Of a DNA stretch of 64,000 nt, positions 25,032 through 36,416 are shown in pieces. Positions within the stretch are counted from its first letter, which is position 1. Every line of letters starts with the position of its first letter. The notes beneath the pieces were generated by a model. That model saw only the letters and a list, made by a program, of their open reading frames with translations. It ran no database searches and had not been told where the DNA came from. This DNA is from Lyophyllum atratum. Lineage: Eukaryota; Basidiomycota; Agaricomycetes; Agaricales; Lyophyllaceae. Both the position numbers and the translations under genes were made by a program. The stretch is taken from contig JACGCN010000001.1 of assembly GCA_014905825.1 (NCBI GenBank), forward strand, positions 868,001 to 932,000. The letters are read 5' to 3'.

Positions 25032-25190
25032 GGGCCTTATTACAGACCTTAACCAGTTCGACGTTTTGAAAGTAATGGCAGCTTGTTGATGGAGCTGATC
25101 AAGATTTAGAGAATCTGATCAAACAAGCAACCCATATCTTTATCTTGCATCTACACTGGTTTGCACCAGGTTTACCGAACGGTCAAAAGG

Positions 25191-26948
25191 CTAGTTAATG
25201 TTCGAACTCTTTCGAAACTGGATGTATTCTGTATGCTCTCCTCGGAAGACACGCGCAGGGATCATTTCAGCAGCAACGGCTTCTCTTACTATAGCGTCGA
25301 ATGACGCGGGACCGCAACCTAACAAAGCGACAACTAGTAAATTTCCCTTGCAGACCCTTGAAGGTGCGTATGGGACAGAACCTCTGCTCCACCGTACTTG
25401 CGAGGCTTTGCTGGTCGTGTATGTACTGCGACAAAGGACATGTCCCAGAGCTCGCTCTCTTTCACGTATGAGCGTCTCACTCTGCCCCAAGACCCCATCC
25501 CTTTGGGCCAGATCCAAAAGATGTACAGCTTCGTCCTTGTTGGTGTCTAGAGATGCTTCAATACGCGTCGCTGAGAAAGAAGACGGGGACGATCGGGGGA
25601 TTAGCGGCACGTTTATCTCCCCCGTGGTAAGTTGAAGGATCGATGTAGTGTTGATTCCCTTTCGATGAAATTGCGTTGACTGGCGACGTGACACTAGGCT
25701 GCGAGTCGGAAGTCCCATGGTCTGTGTACGCAGCGGGTTCTGATAGCCCCTGCAACGGCTGCAAGGTATGGACTGGTTGGAGCCCGTGGCAGATCTGCGC
25801 CTGTGAAGCGCCTCCATGATTTTGCCTTGGTTGGGGCACGCTTGTAGAGTTTATCTGGTCTCGATCGGCCAGCCTTCCCCGCCACTTCAATCCGCATATT
25901 AAAAATCTCCTCACTCGGAAGCATTGCGTCGTTGTCTCCATCAAAATCCGTCTAGTGGATAGCGTCATCTTCCAGGACACCGCTTGCTATGCTGGTGGGA
26001 TCCCTTTGTTCATGGCCGAAGCCCGTAGTTGGGTTTTCGACATCTACCAGATTGCACATGGACTCAACAGGGAGATGGGCGACCGTATGTTGCGGTCCGA
26101 TGCTCTGCACAACCTGCGCGGGTGGTGGAGTTTGCAGGATCTCTCTGGCATATCTGATGGAGGCATATAAAGCGATGGACTACTTTATCCGTTCCTATTC
26201 GGCGGTCCTTTAGCAGCTGAACACTCCAAAGAGCGACAGGAAGTGACGCCATGAGCCAAATCAACCTGCCTGACCAGCGATGAAGTCGAGCAAGCTCGTT
26301 GAAGTCCATTTGCACGATCGCAAGGGCAAACATCGCGAATGGAGGAGCCTTCAGCGCAAACAAAATGCATGGTGGTAGCATCGCAAAGGTCAAAATGCCT
26401 GCTCTACTACCGGACGCCCAATAAAATTTCGCGATGACGTACAGCGGTCGGTTATCAGGATATGAATTCCTTCCTTGGACAGCGTCTGCCGTATCATACG
26501 ATACATGACGCAAAGGAATGTAATCATGTCCGACGAATGCCAACGCCAAGATGGCAATCAACAGCGTGAAAAGGCTGACGAGCTGACCATTCGATGGCAA
26601 GGGCTTAGGCCTCGGTCGGCCTTGTTTCTGTGTGGAATGGGCGCAGACAGGCACTTCAAGCCATATCCTTCGTCGAAGTACCCACCGTCTCCAGTGTGCT
26701 CCGACGAGACTCCGCCTGGAGCAAGTTGGGCGGGCAACAGCGAAGCCGAGACAAACGAATGCTACTCCCAGCCATAAAGAATATGCATAGCGTTGTGAGT
26801 TGTCGCTCATGCGATGTAAAGCCAGGTATATCCCTATCCACTTCGCATCGTCAGGAATATTTGGAGGGACTAGGTCGACTGGCCTGGGTGTCGGAGATGA
26901 CATGGCGGGCGTGTCGAAGGGGATGGCATCGACGGGTCTGTAAAACAT
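25191..26948 (-). pseudogene. Decayed ferric reductase (FRE8/NOX-like) with the FAD/NADPH core missing
   Basis: The 5' half (start 26948 or 26903) is open and reads as a membrane protein: DDAKWIGIYLALHRM, LVSLFTLLIAILALAFVGHD, GILTFAMLPPCILFALKAP, and the heme-site helix LARLHRWSGRLIWLMASLPV. Right after LLKDRR (near 26200) the sequence passes into an ALYASIRYAREILQTPPP segment of another frame, which belongs near the end of the reductase domain. The remaining heme helices, the FAD motif (HPFT type) and the NADPH glycine motif (GGxGxS type) are not found. Further on, a TAG at 25952-25954 interrupts the open frame between DDAIH and TDFDGDNDAML, and the last part (CGPASFDAIVREAVAAEM) is again in another frame. 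A working enzyme would move electrons across the plasma or vacuolar membrane to Fe3+/Cu2+. An internal deletion plus a stop and shifts argue for a pseudogene; a few cryptic introns cannot restore the missing domains. Confidence 0.7.
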
Positions 26949-27242
26949 AGGTATGTATACATCCGTGGATGACCCAAACCGCTGGCTGCGTTATGTTCAA
27001 GACCTACAAACATTTCTCATCCCACGTGTTGAATATATGGGTATGTTCCTGGTGTCTCAAGGTTGGAATGGAGCCATACCTGTGACGAAATGAGGATATT
27101 CCGTATTGAGCAAATGGTTAAAAAATATGACAGAATCGGATATTCGGGATCATAGGAGGGGTGCGTGTGTGCCGGACCTGACATGGGTTGCTTGGAAAAC
27201 ATCGGACATCGAAGGATATATTTCGAGATACAACAAGACAGA

Positions 27243-27689
27243 TCATTCTACAGTGACTCCAGATCTGACCTAGAGTATGCGATTGTTCACCAGAGTGAAT
27301 CCAGTCAGAGCACGATCGCGACATACCTCCTTGCCCGTCTTCTTTATCCTTGCCAAGATGTCCTCGTAAGGGAGGGTAGACTTGACAATGACCTCTTGAG
27401 TCTCCAAGTTGACGGTAAATTCGGACACACCTGGTGAAAAGAGAGGTCAGTGCTTCTCCATCCCTCGTATTCTAACACTCACCATCTGGTTTGGCTTTCT
27501 CGAGAACACGGGTGACGGCGCCAGAACATCCAGAGCAAGTCATCTGTTCATCCGAATCAGCGCTATGCGTTAGGCAGAGAAGAGTCGTCCGGTGCCAGGA
27601 CCCACCTTGACATCGAATTTGTACGTCTGTTCCTGTGACAATCTAATCAGCGTCGGCAAGAGATTGGGGACCTGAATGCTCACAGCCAT
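27243..27689 (-). CDS. ATX1: Copper chaperone Atx1 (HMA domain)
   Basis: Atx1 carries Cu(I) in the cytosol to the Ccc2-type P-ATPase of the Golgi. The exons encode about 74 residues: exon 1 is only ATG GCT (27684-27689), then EQTYKFDVK, then MTCSGCSGAVTRVLEKAKPD with the copper-binding MTCSGC motif (about 27500-27540), then VSEFTVNLETQEVIVKSTLP and YEDILARIKKTGKE, and a last small exon encoding VRSGVTVE with the stop at 27243. The KKTGKEV(R)SG end matches yeast Atx1. All introns are GT-AG. The neighbours are a ferric reductase relic and a permease; the metal theme with the reductase is suggestive only. Copper-dependent regulation is not visible in the sequence. Confidence 0.93.
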
Positions 27690-28178
27690 CGTTATAGCAC
27701 CTACAAGAAAAGTAAGATCAGTTGGGGGACGAGAATTGCGCTTGCTACTCACAATATTCTGGGTCGGGATGGCGGTAGTATGGAAAGGGAAGAAAGTAAC
27801 ATGTCTGGTACTAAGCAGTATATAAGCAGATCGCGTCATCTTGCGATCGTAGTCACAAGCCACGGACATCACCGCTCAAGTCAAGGATTAACTCTGGTGC
27901 TACAACGGTCCCATAGAGACGCGGAGTTATATTTGGTATGTAGGGTTATTATGAGATATGCAGACCCAAGTCATCTATTACTACAGTATGCGCGAACGAC
28001 TTATACCAAATGCGCAGAGCTGCCAGGCTTGCGAGGAACTTCATCACCGTGGAGGCCGGCCTTCCACCATCTCTATCGGTTCATCACCTTCGGTAGCAAC
28101 AGCCTCCCAACCTTCTTCTGTTGGGCGGCGTCCTCGTATCCGACTCCAACACCATGTAAGCCATGCTGCATTTCTTAT
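27690..28178. other. Intergenic stretch: ATX1 5' region and permease 3' region
   Basis: About 490 bases with no recognised gene. It must contain the ATX1 promoter. No metal-response element could be named with confidence. Confidence 0.35.
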
Positions 28179-30624
28179 TTAGGCCTCACTTCGGAATAGA
28201 GAATCTTGGTACCCACGAAATATCCGAGGTCGGTCATCTTCACTCCGCCGAGTAAGATAGAACACGGGAATTCCAGCAAGCACAAACCCTTCGGAATCCG
28301 TCAGTACCTGCTATCAGAAAATAAGATTATGACATACCCAGGACGGCAACGGCTTCCATCGGGGCCGCAATGATTGGCATGCATAGCAGGAAAAGGGCGA
28401 CCTGAGCGGGGAGCGTGAGTAGGTGAAGGTTACAAAGGCGTATGATTTACCGCGCAAAAAGTAATCGGTGTTATGATCCATGTTTTATATGGTCTGCGAT
28501 CACCTGCTCCAGATGTTTCGAGTCTATCGGTTTTGTGTGTCCACGCACCTCTCCAACATGGGTTCCTTCACACGAAGAATGACCAACCCAAGAACCTATA
28601 CCTGAAGATGAGAGATCTTTACATCATAGATTGTTCGAATCACCCACGGTAAGGAAATAGAATGCCCACGAGGCCACAACAGAGAAGTTTATCAATGACC
28701 TGAATCCTCCACCAATCATGATGAAAGTGATTGTGATTGCAGCTTGCAACATTGCGGCATTCAGTGGGGTCTTGCGGGAACTATGCAGTCGACCGAAAAG
28801 TGCAGGAAGAAAACGCTCCCGGCCTGCAGCGTAAATCAAGCGTGACGTCGTAAAAAATGCACCTGTTGAGAATGAGGTGCTGCGGAGTCAAATTGGAGAG
28901 CTAAAATACCGTTCAAAGCCCCGAAGCAAGAAAAAGCAACCATGCATGCGAAGAGCATGCCACCTATGGGACCAAACAGGGCTCGACCAAAATCCAACGC
29001 CACGGTGTTGCTCAAGCTGACTGTAGCCTTTGAAACGTGGAATTTATAAGGACAAACAGAGTTGACCGTCAAGAACATACCTTATCGAGCACAACAAAGT
29101 ACGAAATATTAGCCAGCATAAACATCAACTACAGCCTGTGTAAGCCAGATAAACTAGGGGATGGAGACGCCGTACCGTAACGATCGCCATGCTTGAGTGA
29201 ATGGCCCTAGGTATATTCTTTTCAGGGCGAGTCATTTCCCCCCCAACGTAGTTGGCCTGATCCCAGCCATCAAAAGCCCATAAACCTGAATATAGCGCGA
29301 GGGACCATGAAGAGGGACTGTGGCTTGAACCATCGAACAGTGGTTGTCGAAATGCACTTGATGCTTTACCGCGAGCAAGTTGTACGAGGCCCAAGATAGT
29401 GATGGATATCTGGATACAAGAGGTTCTTGTGAGTAAATGTCCTCGGCTAAGCTCGGATTCAATCCATACCAGCGAAGCAACCTTCCAACGAGGTCAGACA
29501 GGCATGATAAATGGGCTACTAAATGGAAGGACGTACTTTCACGACGGTGAATACGACAGCAGCTCGTGAACCAAGCTTACGAGTAGCAATACATATGATT
29601 GTTACGACTACCACTGCCCCAATTGCCGTGAGTTTGATAGCCCACTGAGGAATTTCATCCGGCGATACCTCATCGCCTGTAGTGCCCCAAAAAATGCGAT
29701 TGAGATACTCTGCAAATATAAGGCTGATCACAGCATTTGAGCCTAATAAAGGCGGGTTGACAAGAATATTTGGTGTGTAAAACGAATAGCTTTACCAGGC
29801 TTTAGCGCAATGATTGCAGTCCAAGCAAAAAGGTATGAAATGAGAGGCCCATATGCATATGACAGATATGCCTGCGCGCCACCATTGAGTGGAATGGCCG
29901 AACCCAGCTCCGCGAAACTGCTGGCACCCGTCCATGCAAGTAGACCGGAGAGTAACCATACGGTCAAACTCGCACCAACACTTTGGGTATTAGCGACGAC
30001 AATGCCAGGTGACGAGCTGTTTTAGGATTAGGCCCTTTCCTAACTTTGAGGGAAAATAGATCCTCACAATATGCCTGAGCCAATCTGTATAAATGCATCA
30101 TGGTTGTTCAGCGGAGTTCTATAAGTGACACAATATTCGACATACTTGTAGCCCTACAATAAGTGCAACGCCTTCATGGAAATCAGCTCCACTTCATTCT
30201 CTTCTCGAAAGACCAGGGTGCTCACCATTAATCAGCCCAACACTCTTCTCACTGCCCGTTCCATGAACTAAACTGGGATCGGTAAGACTAGTGCTCAGTG
30301 GCAGCTAAACGCCGTTTCGGTCACCATGTTTTCAACAGGAGATCTTCAGCCAGAAAGACGCACCAGGTCACGTTGAAACTCAAAGCCAGAGCCAGAGTAG
30401 GAGCGTCCCCTACAAAAGGGTTTTAACGTGAGGTGAGTCTCTGGATAGAACAGAGCATACCGCCCAAACCTCGCTGGAGTGATAGCTGGCCCGTCGGATA
30501 TTTCGAGTGCTCGTAATGAGTCTTCATCGGATTCATTGGAATGTCGGTGTAGGACAGGCGAAGGAGGATATGTTCCGCTCAGGGGGGTTTTGAGAGCGAC
30601 ATAGTCCTCTCTCAAGAGTGTCAT
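28179..30624 (-). CDS. Amino-acid permease of the LAT / APC superfamily
   Basis: This is a polytopic plasma-membrane transporter for neutral amino acids, related to SLC7 light chains and fungal Mup1-like permeases. A cytosolic N-tail (MTLLREDYVALKTPLSG, serine/proline-rich) leads into GLINGVALIVGLQIGSGIFS, the first helix with the substrate-binding GSGIF motif. Others follow: TVWLLSGLLAWTGASSFAEL, YLFAWTAIIALKPG, KLTAIGAVVVVTIICIATRK, SLALYSGLWAFDGWDQANYV with the EMTRPEKNIPRAI loop, MFMLANISYFVVLDKATV, GPIGGMLFACMVAFSCFGAL, ASFFTTSRLIYAAGRERFLP, LQAAITITFIMIGGGF, FSVVASWAFYFLTVLGLVIL and ITFCAVALFLLCMPIIAAP. About ten exons; the donor after GFEFQ is uncertain. The stop TAA is at 28179-28181. 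No break was seen. Which amino acid it carries cannot be told. Confidence 0.85.
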
Positions 30625-30906
30625 GGACGAGACGTAGAAATCCTTTGGGCTGATATGTGTTCGGGGTTGGCGTTTGGTATGCGTCGTGAATATTTGAATG
30701 TGGTATCTGTTAACGTTGAGTCAATACGTAGTAAGCTAAACTAGTACGTACTGATAGTGACCAGCAGGTGAAGTTGGCAACCTCAATTGAACATTTGATG
30801 TCACGTGTGCGATATACACAACACATCGCATTTCGATTACGGTACAGAAATGGTATATCTATCGAGCCAATGATACGATACTTTTATGGTAAAGCCTGTC
30901 ATATAC

Positions 30907-31968
30907 CTAAACGTTCTCTAGCAAGGCCTGTGCCACTACCGAGTGAATATCAGAACATCGCTCATGACATGCATCTATACACTTTCTTGGAGGTCAGTAG
31001 TTGAGGATGCGACCGAAAGAGAATACATACTCCAAGCACCTCTTCGGGCCTCATTTCGCCAGACTGCCAGATACTCGTGACAGTGCTCAATGCAGGCATG
31101 CATGATAATACCAAGGTACCTTTCGCCAATCGAGCTTCTTCTCCTGTTGGATCTAGCCATATTTCCTGGTTGGCAGCGGACTAACAGAGGTGAGGCAAAG
31201 CAGTTCAGAGTGTAGGGGGAAGAGAAGCATACCGCAGCACAAGACGTCACTAGACCTATCATTTCTATTCCTGCATCGGCCAAAGCTGTACTGGCTGCTA
31301 TAGTCCCGGATGCCGCACATCCTTCGATGCCGTCAGCCTCAATGACTGTAAGGAAGATGTCGATCGTGGATTTCGGCAGAAGTTCTAGTCGCACAGATGG
31401 GACGAGAGCTTGGTGTATAGCTACTGCCAGAGACCTATCTTCCGCATCCTAGATGGTATGAATAGTCATAGTGGCTCTACGCGAAAAATCGGATGGCCAT
31501 ACGCGCATGGGTGCTCTCCGACGCTCGCAAGAAAATGGAGTAAATTTGACCTCTACGTTGAGTCTTCCCCTTTCATTATACGCGGTGTTTTTGGACTGCC
31601 TTGGGCCGTAACTGGACGTGATGCAACAAGTACCTCTGTAAAGGCCAGGTCCTTATGAAGAGACAAACAGACAAACACAGCGCATGCGATTTTGGTCCTT
31701 TCAGTCTCCACGTACGCAGAACCATTCGCCTGGTCAATCAAGCTCGATTGCAGAACTGAAGATATCTCAGAAGAAATAGACTGAAACTGGGATGCTGCCA
31801 CTTACATATTGGGCGAATGTCACTCGACTTCCGCGTTTTTCGAAGTTGGCCAGTCTTCCAATGCAGACCCTCCGCGTCCCCTTCAGTATCAAAGATCGGT
31901 GGATGGCTTTCTTCTGGCCCATTTATGCGCCTCCGGTCAAAACCTGTTTGGGCCATGGAAGTGGTCAA
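30907..31968 (-). CDS. MTR3: Exosome core subunit Mtr3 (RNase PH fold)
   Basis: Mtr3 is a non-catalytic RNase PH-like subunit of the exosome ring that degrades and trims RNA in nucleus and cytoplasm. The start at 31968 gives MTTSMAQTGFDRRRINGPEE, the family's opening FDRRRINGPEESHPPIF. After a short intron come GSAYVETERTKIACAV, YGPRQSKNTAYNERGRLNVE and VKFTPFSCERR, then DRSLAVAIHQALVPSVRLEL, PKSTIDIFLTVIEADG, AASGTIAASTALADAGIEMI, ANQEIWLDPTGEEARLAKGT and STVTSIWQSGEMRPEEVLG. The last exon encodes CIDACHERCSDIHSVVAQAL, with the TAG stop at 30907-30909. About six exons, all joined in frame. It is head-to-head with the NSRP1-like gene, only 64 bases between start codons. Confidence 0.88.
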
Positions 31969-32032
31969 GGAAATGTTTACAATTTCAAACTCCGGTCCTA
32001 GTGTGGGATTGTCTATTGTTTATTCATCGTTC
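31969..32032. promoter_or_regulatory. 64-bp bidirectional promoter between MTR3 and NSRP1-like genes
   Basis: Only 64 bases separate the two divergent ATG codons, so 5' UTRs and core promoters must overlap each other or the neighbouring coding sequence. No TATA box is visible. Confidence 0.6.
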
Positions 32033-33283
32033 ATGAAGCTCTCATTCTCGCTAGGTAAACCAAAGCAGGCGACAGCCGCGCCTCCCTCTCTTAAACGACC
32101 AGCTGCATTTGCCTTGGGAGATGATGAACCTATCGATGCTGCACCAACCTCTGTCGCTGCGGATCGGAGCACACCCGCTAATAAGAAACTCCTTGCGCAG
32201 AACCTGGAGACCTCCAAGGCCATGAAGAAACGCATGGAAGCCGAAAAGAAAGTCGATGAAACAGTGTACGAATATGATGAAGTATGGGATAGGATGCAAG
32301 AGGCAAAAATGCGACAGAAGGAGACTAAAGAACAGGAAGCCATTGAACGGAAGGTATGCGAGGTGTTTATTCGGTGCATATGGGCTAATTCATTATTTTC
32401 TAGCCAAAATACATACATGGTCTCTTAGCTTCTGCCGCGACGAGGAAATTGGACTATTTGCGAGCTGAGGAAAAGATGATGCAATTGGAACGGGAGGCAG
32501 AGGGCGACGAGTTCCAGGACAAAGAGGTTTTTGTGACGCAGGCATACAAAGATCAAATGGCAGAAGTGCGGAAGGCGGAGGAGGAGGAAAAGAAAAGAGA
32601 AGGTAGGCTCTGGCAGGTCCTTGACTTTGCCAACTTCGTCGAACTAATTCATATCTCCAGAATTGAAGAAAAAGCAAGGCACCACGTCTTCGGGCATGAC
32701 ACACTTCTACCGCAAGATGCTGGAGGAATCTGAGCACAATCACGAGGCCACCGTGGCTGCCACTCAAAAGACGCGTATTATTGGACCACAAGGTCCCATG
32801 CCTAACCTGACAATCGTGAAACCGGCCGACCATACTCCGGTGTCTGATCTCGAGCTTGCGAGGATCGCACGAGAAGAAGGCAAAGAAGTGGAGTTGAATG
32901 ATGACAACCAGATCGTCGACAAGCGTGACCTATTGACCGCAGGGTTAAACCTCGCGGCTCCGAATACCCGGCGACTAGGGTTGCGACTTACGAATGCACA
33001 ATCATCTAATGCCGGTGCCGCACCAGTCCAAGCACACCGGGCTGTCGGGACTGCTGCCACTCGGAGGGAAATCAATGAGCGACGGGCGCAGGAGATTCGA
33101 GAGCAAATGGATGCAGAGGAAGATAGACTTGCGAGGGATAAACGGATGGCGGAGGAGGAGGCTGTGCGCAGAACTGTTGCAAAGCGCAATAGCGACAACG
33201 ATGTGCAAGGGGCCCGTGAGCGTTACCTTCAACGAAAACGACAGCGACTCGAGGAAGCGAGTCAAGAGCCAATACCTCCCTAA
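32033..33283 (+). CDS. NSRP1-like nuclear speckle splicing regulator (DUF2040)
   Basis: The product resembles NSRP1/CCDC55, a coiled-coil protein of nuclear speckles that influences splice-site choice. Exons: 32033-32353, about 32403-32601 and about 32662-33283. The start at 32033 gives MKLSFSLGKPKQ, then LKRPAAFALGDDEP (the characteristic N-terminal FSLG..AF.DDE pattern), KVDETVYEYDEVWDRMQEAK, KYIHGLLASAATRKLDYLRA, EKMMQLEREAEGDEFQDKEV, FVTQAYKDQMAE, then TTSSGMTHFYRKMLEESE. The C-terminal third is charged and helical (REINERRAQEIREQMDAEED, RERYLQRKRQRLEEA). The frame is intact. The divergent neighbour is MTR3, so an RNA-processing pair may be co-expressed. Convergent with the kinase gene at 33437. 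Confidence 0.87.
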
Positions 33284-33436
33284 GTTGGACAGCTCGTGTA
33301 TCACCCTGTATAACCATTATTTATTCTACTACATTATATGAGGTCCTCTTGGACACGCATACTAATAGATTACGAGTTATTGCATTTGAATAGATCTTTG
33401 CACATGGATACTAAGCACAGAACTCCTTGTCCGTGA

Positions 33437-34632
33437 TCAATGGGAGCTCATGCATGTTGATCGTAGACGGTGATCTCCAATCATCGAAACCATCGCGTCA
33501 AATGCCTGGAGGACATAACGAATTGATGGGCGGTGGTGCGGAGTCTCATGAAGCATAGGCTTGATGACTTGCATGAGTTCGGGAATGTAGTATCCGGTGA
33601 GCTATCAATGGCATAAGCGTGTTGGAAGGAGTGAAAATTCGGCTGAATACCTTGCATGCCCGTAGCATAAGAACGGCTAATGCCCATACATCGACTTTGT
33701 ATGGATCTGCAAGCTCGCCCCGTTCACATTCGGGGGGGACCTCTGTCCCACGATAGCCACATATAACGGGATTTGTTACCCCAGCATACCTCCGGCTGCC
33801 CTCGAAGTCGATGTAGGCGTAGTGTCCGTTGTAATCTGTTAACAGATTTCGCAAAGATATGTCCAGGTGCGCAATCTCGTATTTGTGCATGAACACAGCG
33901 TGCTATTCCCGTCAAATCACTTCAACATAAGCTTGGAAGAGGGTAAGAAGCTAATATACCTCGATACATTGGCGAAGAGCGCCTAGGAAGAGCCTCAGAC
34001 AACATGGAGGATCTGTGATGAGCTGTGAGGACCACTCCTCCATTACGATGAACACCACGTTGTCGTCAACTACTTCAATGAAATCCAGGACAGCTGTAGA
34101 TAATAGGTCTAAAATTGACTTCTACGCTGGATATTATAAGGCACTGACGTATTGTGTGATTCATTGGGTCGTCCCTAAGCGGCGAGGTAGAGAGAAGACG
34201 GATAACATCATATTCACGGCTGGATATATGGACAGCCTTGGCCATGATCTTTGTCTCATCGCAGATGCGAAATCCGCGGAACAGATTATCCCGCTGGCGT
34301 TAGATGATAAGCAGGAGGTCACTATCAAAACTGAAACCACTCACTAATCCCGCGTCCGGACATAGTGCATCGTTGTCTCTGCTTTCACATGCACGCAGAT
34401 AGCCCAAGTTCGGCGTGGTGGGAGCGGTGCCGTCATATTGCAAAGAGTTTTTGTAAAACTCCTTGACATCCCGAACGGTCTCGAGCCGAAATCCTCGGAC
34501 CTTGAAGAGATTTCTATAGCTTGGCCAATGTGGGGCAATGCGGCGATTGACTTCGTCTTCATCGAATGAGGAGTCCGAGGATGTTGGAGATTCTGGCCGT
34601 TGTTCGAAGTCTGACCCCCAGGCGGTGTGCAT
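33437..34632 (-). CDS. Protein kinase-like protein with HLD and DFE variants
   Basis: About six exons give a compact kinase fold. The N-terminus (start 34632) is acidic and serine-rich (PESPTSSDSSFDEDEVNRR), then WPSYRNLFKVRGFRLETVRD. Kinase elements: a lysine in KIMAKAVH with a helix REYDVIRLL carrying the pairing glutamate; a hinge-like VLDFIEVVDDNVVFIVMEEW; catalytic loop AHLDISLRNLLTD (about 33835-33870) with Asp and Asn kept; a DFE triplet (YIDFEGSRRYAG) instead of DFG; then GYRGTEVPPE and DVWALAVLMLRA. The C-terminus ends in VLQAFDAMVSMIGDH. I saw no clear glycine-rich loop. Agaricomycetes have many such lineage-specific kinases; activity and substrate are unknown. The exon just after 34350 in the N-lobe is uncertain. 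Confidence 0.68.
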
Positions 34633-35406
34633 GGGCTGAAGAGCGGCGTACGTTAAGACGACGTAGAGGATGTCAATCGATCAAGCATATAAAACGACAA
34701 GTCGTCCAAAAGGCAAGGAATATAGTCAGCCCTAGTGTGTGCAAGGAGGAAGGATAGGTGATATTGGGGAAATACCAGGGCAGATGGAAAGCCACTCGCA
34801 ATTTAAGTATTAACGGTGTCCGCGTATGGCATCGCTGTCAGGAGAATCCTTTCCGAAGCATATCAAAATCATTCCGATTCTTTCGAGTTTGGGATTATTA
34901 TCCTCAACATGGACTCGGCGGAATCGCAACGTAGAGTGTTCGAACGATCTTCCCGATACAGTAACACCGTATGGACGTTAACACGAGTGATTAGGGCATT
35001 GTTTCCCAGGCTAATGAAATCTACCACAAAGCAACGGGGCAGCCTGCAGGCCATCTGAAATGCTCGGGTCCGGCGATCTGAGCTGGTGATTGCATACGTA
35101 GCAGTGACAACAGAGTGTCCGATTCACAAACTGAGGCCACATGGAAGGACCGGTGAGAAGCAGATGGGCGATGGGGTGATGAATTGACCGGGAACAAGGG
35201 GAATTGGCCGACGAGGATGGCAGCGCAGTCACCCAAGGTTTCGATGGCAAAGGTGAGATGCACACAACCCTTTTGGGATGCGTCAACTCTGAAAATGATC
35301 CCCACGTTCCACGTGCACCGTGTTCTGTCCGTTCATCGTGCGAATTTCTCTCCTCTCTTCGTCTGCTCCAGACACAAGTGTGCGCGAGCCCCCATACCCT
35401 GCGTCC
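34633..35406. other. Intergenic stretch between divergent kinase and RRM genes
   Basis: About 770 bases. Several small open frames on both strands have no motif and overlap each other; none is annotated. Promoters of both flanking genes must lie here. Confidence 0.35.
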
Positions 35407-36070
35407 ATGGAAGAAGGTACCAAATCTAAGAAGACCGTATTCGTCGGTGGCATCGGTGATGATGTGGATGAGGCTATCATTTACGAGAACTTTTCAACCT
35501 TCGGTGGGTCATTTTGTTATCGTATATTCCCTGTTCTTAATTTCCAATCGCTACAACAGGAGATATAATCGAAGTCCAGTTACCATCTGCTGCCACGAAT
35601 CCTAATCAGCAGGCCGGTACGGCGAAGCTTGTCTTCGCGACGACATATCTAACACTTTTCTAGACGCAAAACATCGTGGCTTTGCGTTTGTGACGTACAG
35701 TTCATCTGCAGATGCACAGGATGCGATTGACAACATGGACTTGAACGAGCTTGGTGGAAAAGTTATCAAAGTCAACTTGGCAAGACCCATGAAAACACCC
35801 CTGCAGCTTGGTGGAAATAGAGCTGGTACGTTACGTTGCTTAATCGGCCCTTTCCGTGCTGATTCCCATTCATCTACAAGTTTGGGAGTCAGAAGAGTGG
35901 CTCAAGCAAAACTTAAAGCCTCTTGCTCAGAGCGGAGGTGGGTTACCGCGATTTCACCTCGAAACTGCCGATTTGCTCATCATGACCCAGGCGTCCAAGC
36001 GCGAACGGCCCAGCAGGATGGTCAAGAACAAGACGATAACGAACAGCCTGACGAAGCCATGGAAGAATGA
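35407..36070 (+). CDS. RRM protein resembling the RNA-binding half of cyclophilin Cyp33 (PPIE)
   Basis: One RRM is complete: RNP2 is TVFVGGIGDD, followed by DEAIIYENFSTFGDIIEVQL, RNP1 is KHRGFAFVTYSS (about 35668-35705), then DAQDAIDNMDLNELGGKVIK and VNLARPMKTPLQ. Behind it is VWESEEWLKQNLKPLAQSGG, which lines up with the linker VW..DDWLK of human PPIE/Cyp33. There the cyclophilin domain would follow, but here the protein ends in a Gln/Asp/Glu-rich tail (QQDGQEQDDNEQPDEAMEE) and stops at 36070. Introns lie at about 35504-35560, 35614-35663, 35826-35879 and 35936-35987. In animals the protein is a spliceosome component that also binds histone methyltransferase MLL; here only RNA binding can be inferred. 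Confidence 0.8.
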
Positions 36071-36416
36071 TCAAGTTGCATTTAGAGAACAACTTGCATA
36101 CGACCCATCCTACTCGAAGAGGTGGTCTAACTCACATGTCAGCATCCAGCTGTTCAGCGAACAAATGGAACTATCAACAGGTCACCGAGCCCGATGTCGT
36201 GCTCCAGATGGTAATCTCTATGACAGTCAACGTCACGAGGGGCGAGAAGTCGCCATTGCTTGCCCGGATTTCGAGGAACCGTAAGGAGCAGCTATCTCGG
36301 TGATTTAGGGGCGTCCTGAAATACAACATAACGTTATGGACAATGAATGAAAGAGGCAACGTACGGTTAAGCAGTGAGCCACGTACAGGTGCGACACATC
36401 CGAAAGACAATCTGCC
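36071..36416. other. Convergent 3' spacer, nothing recognised
   Basis: About 350 bases between the RRM gene stop and the TAF13 stop; presumably two 3' UTRs and terminators. No coding signal. Confidence 0.35.
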
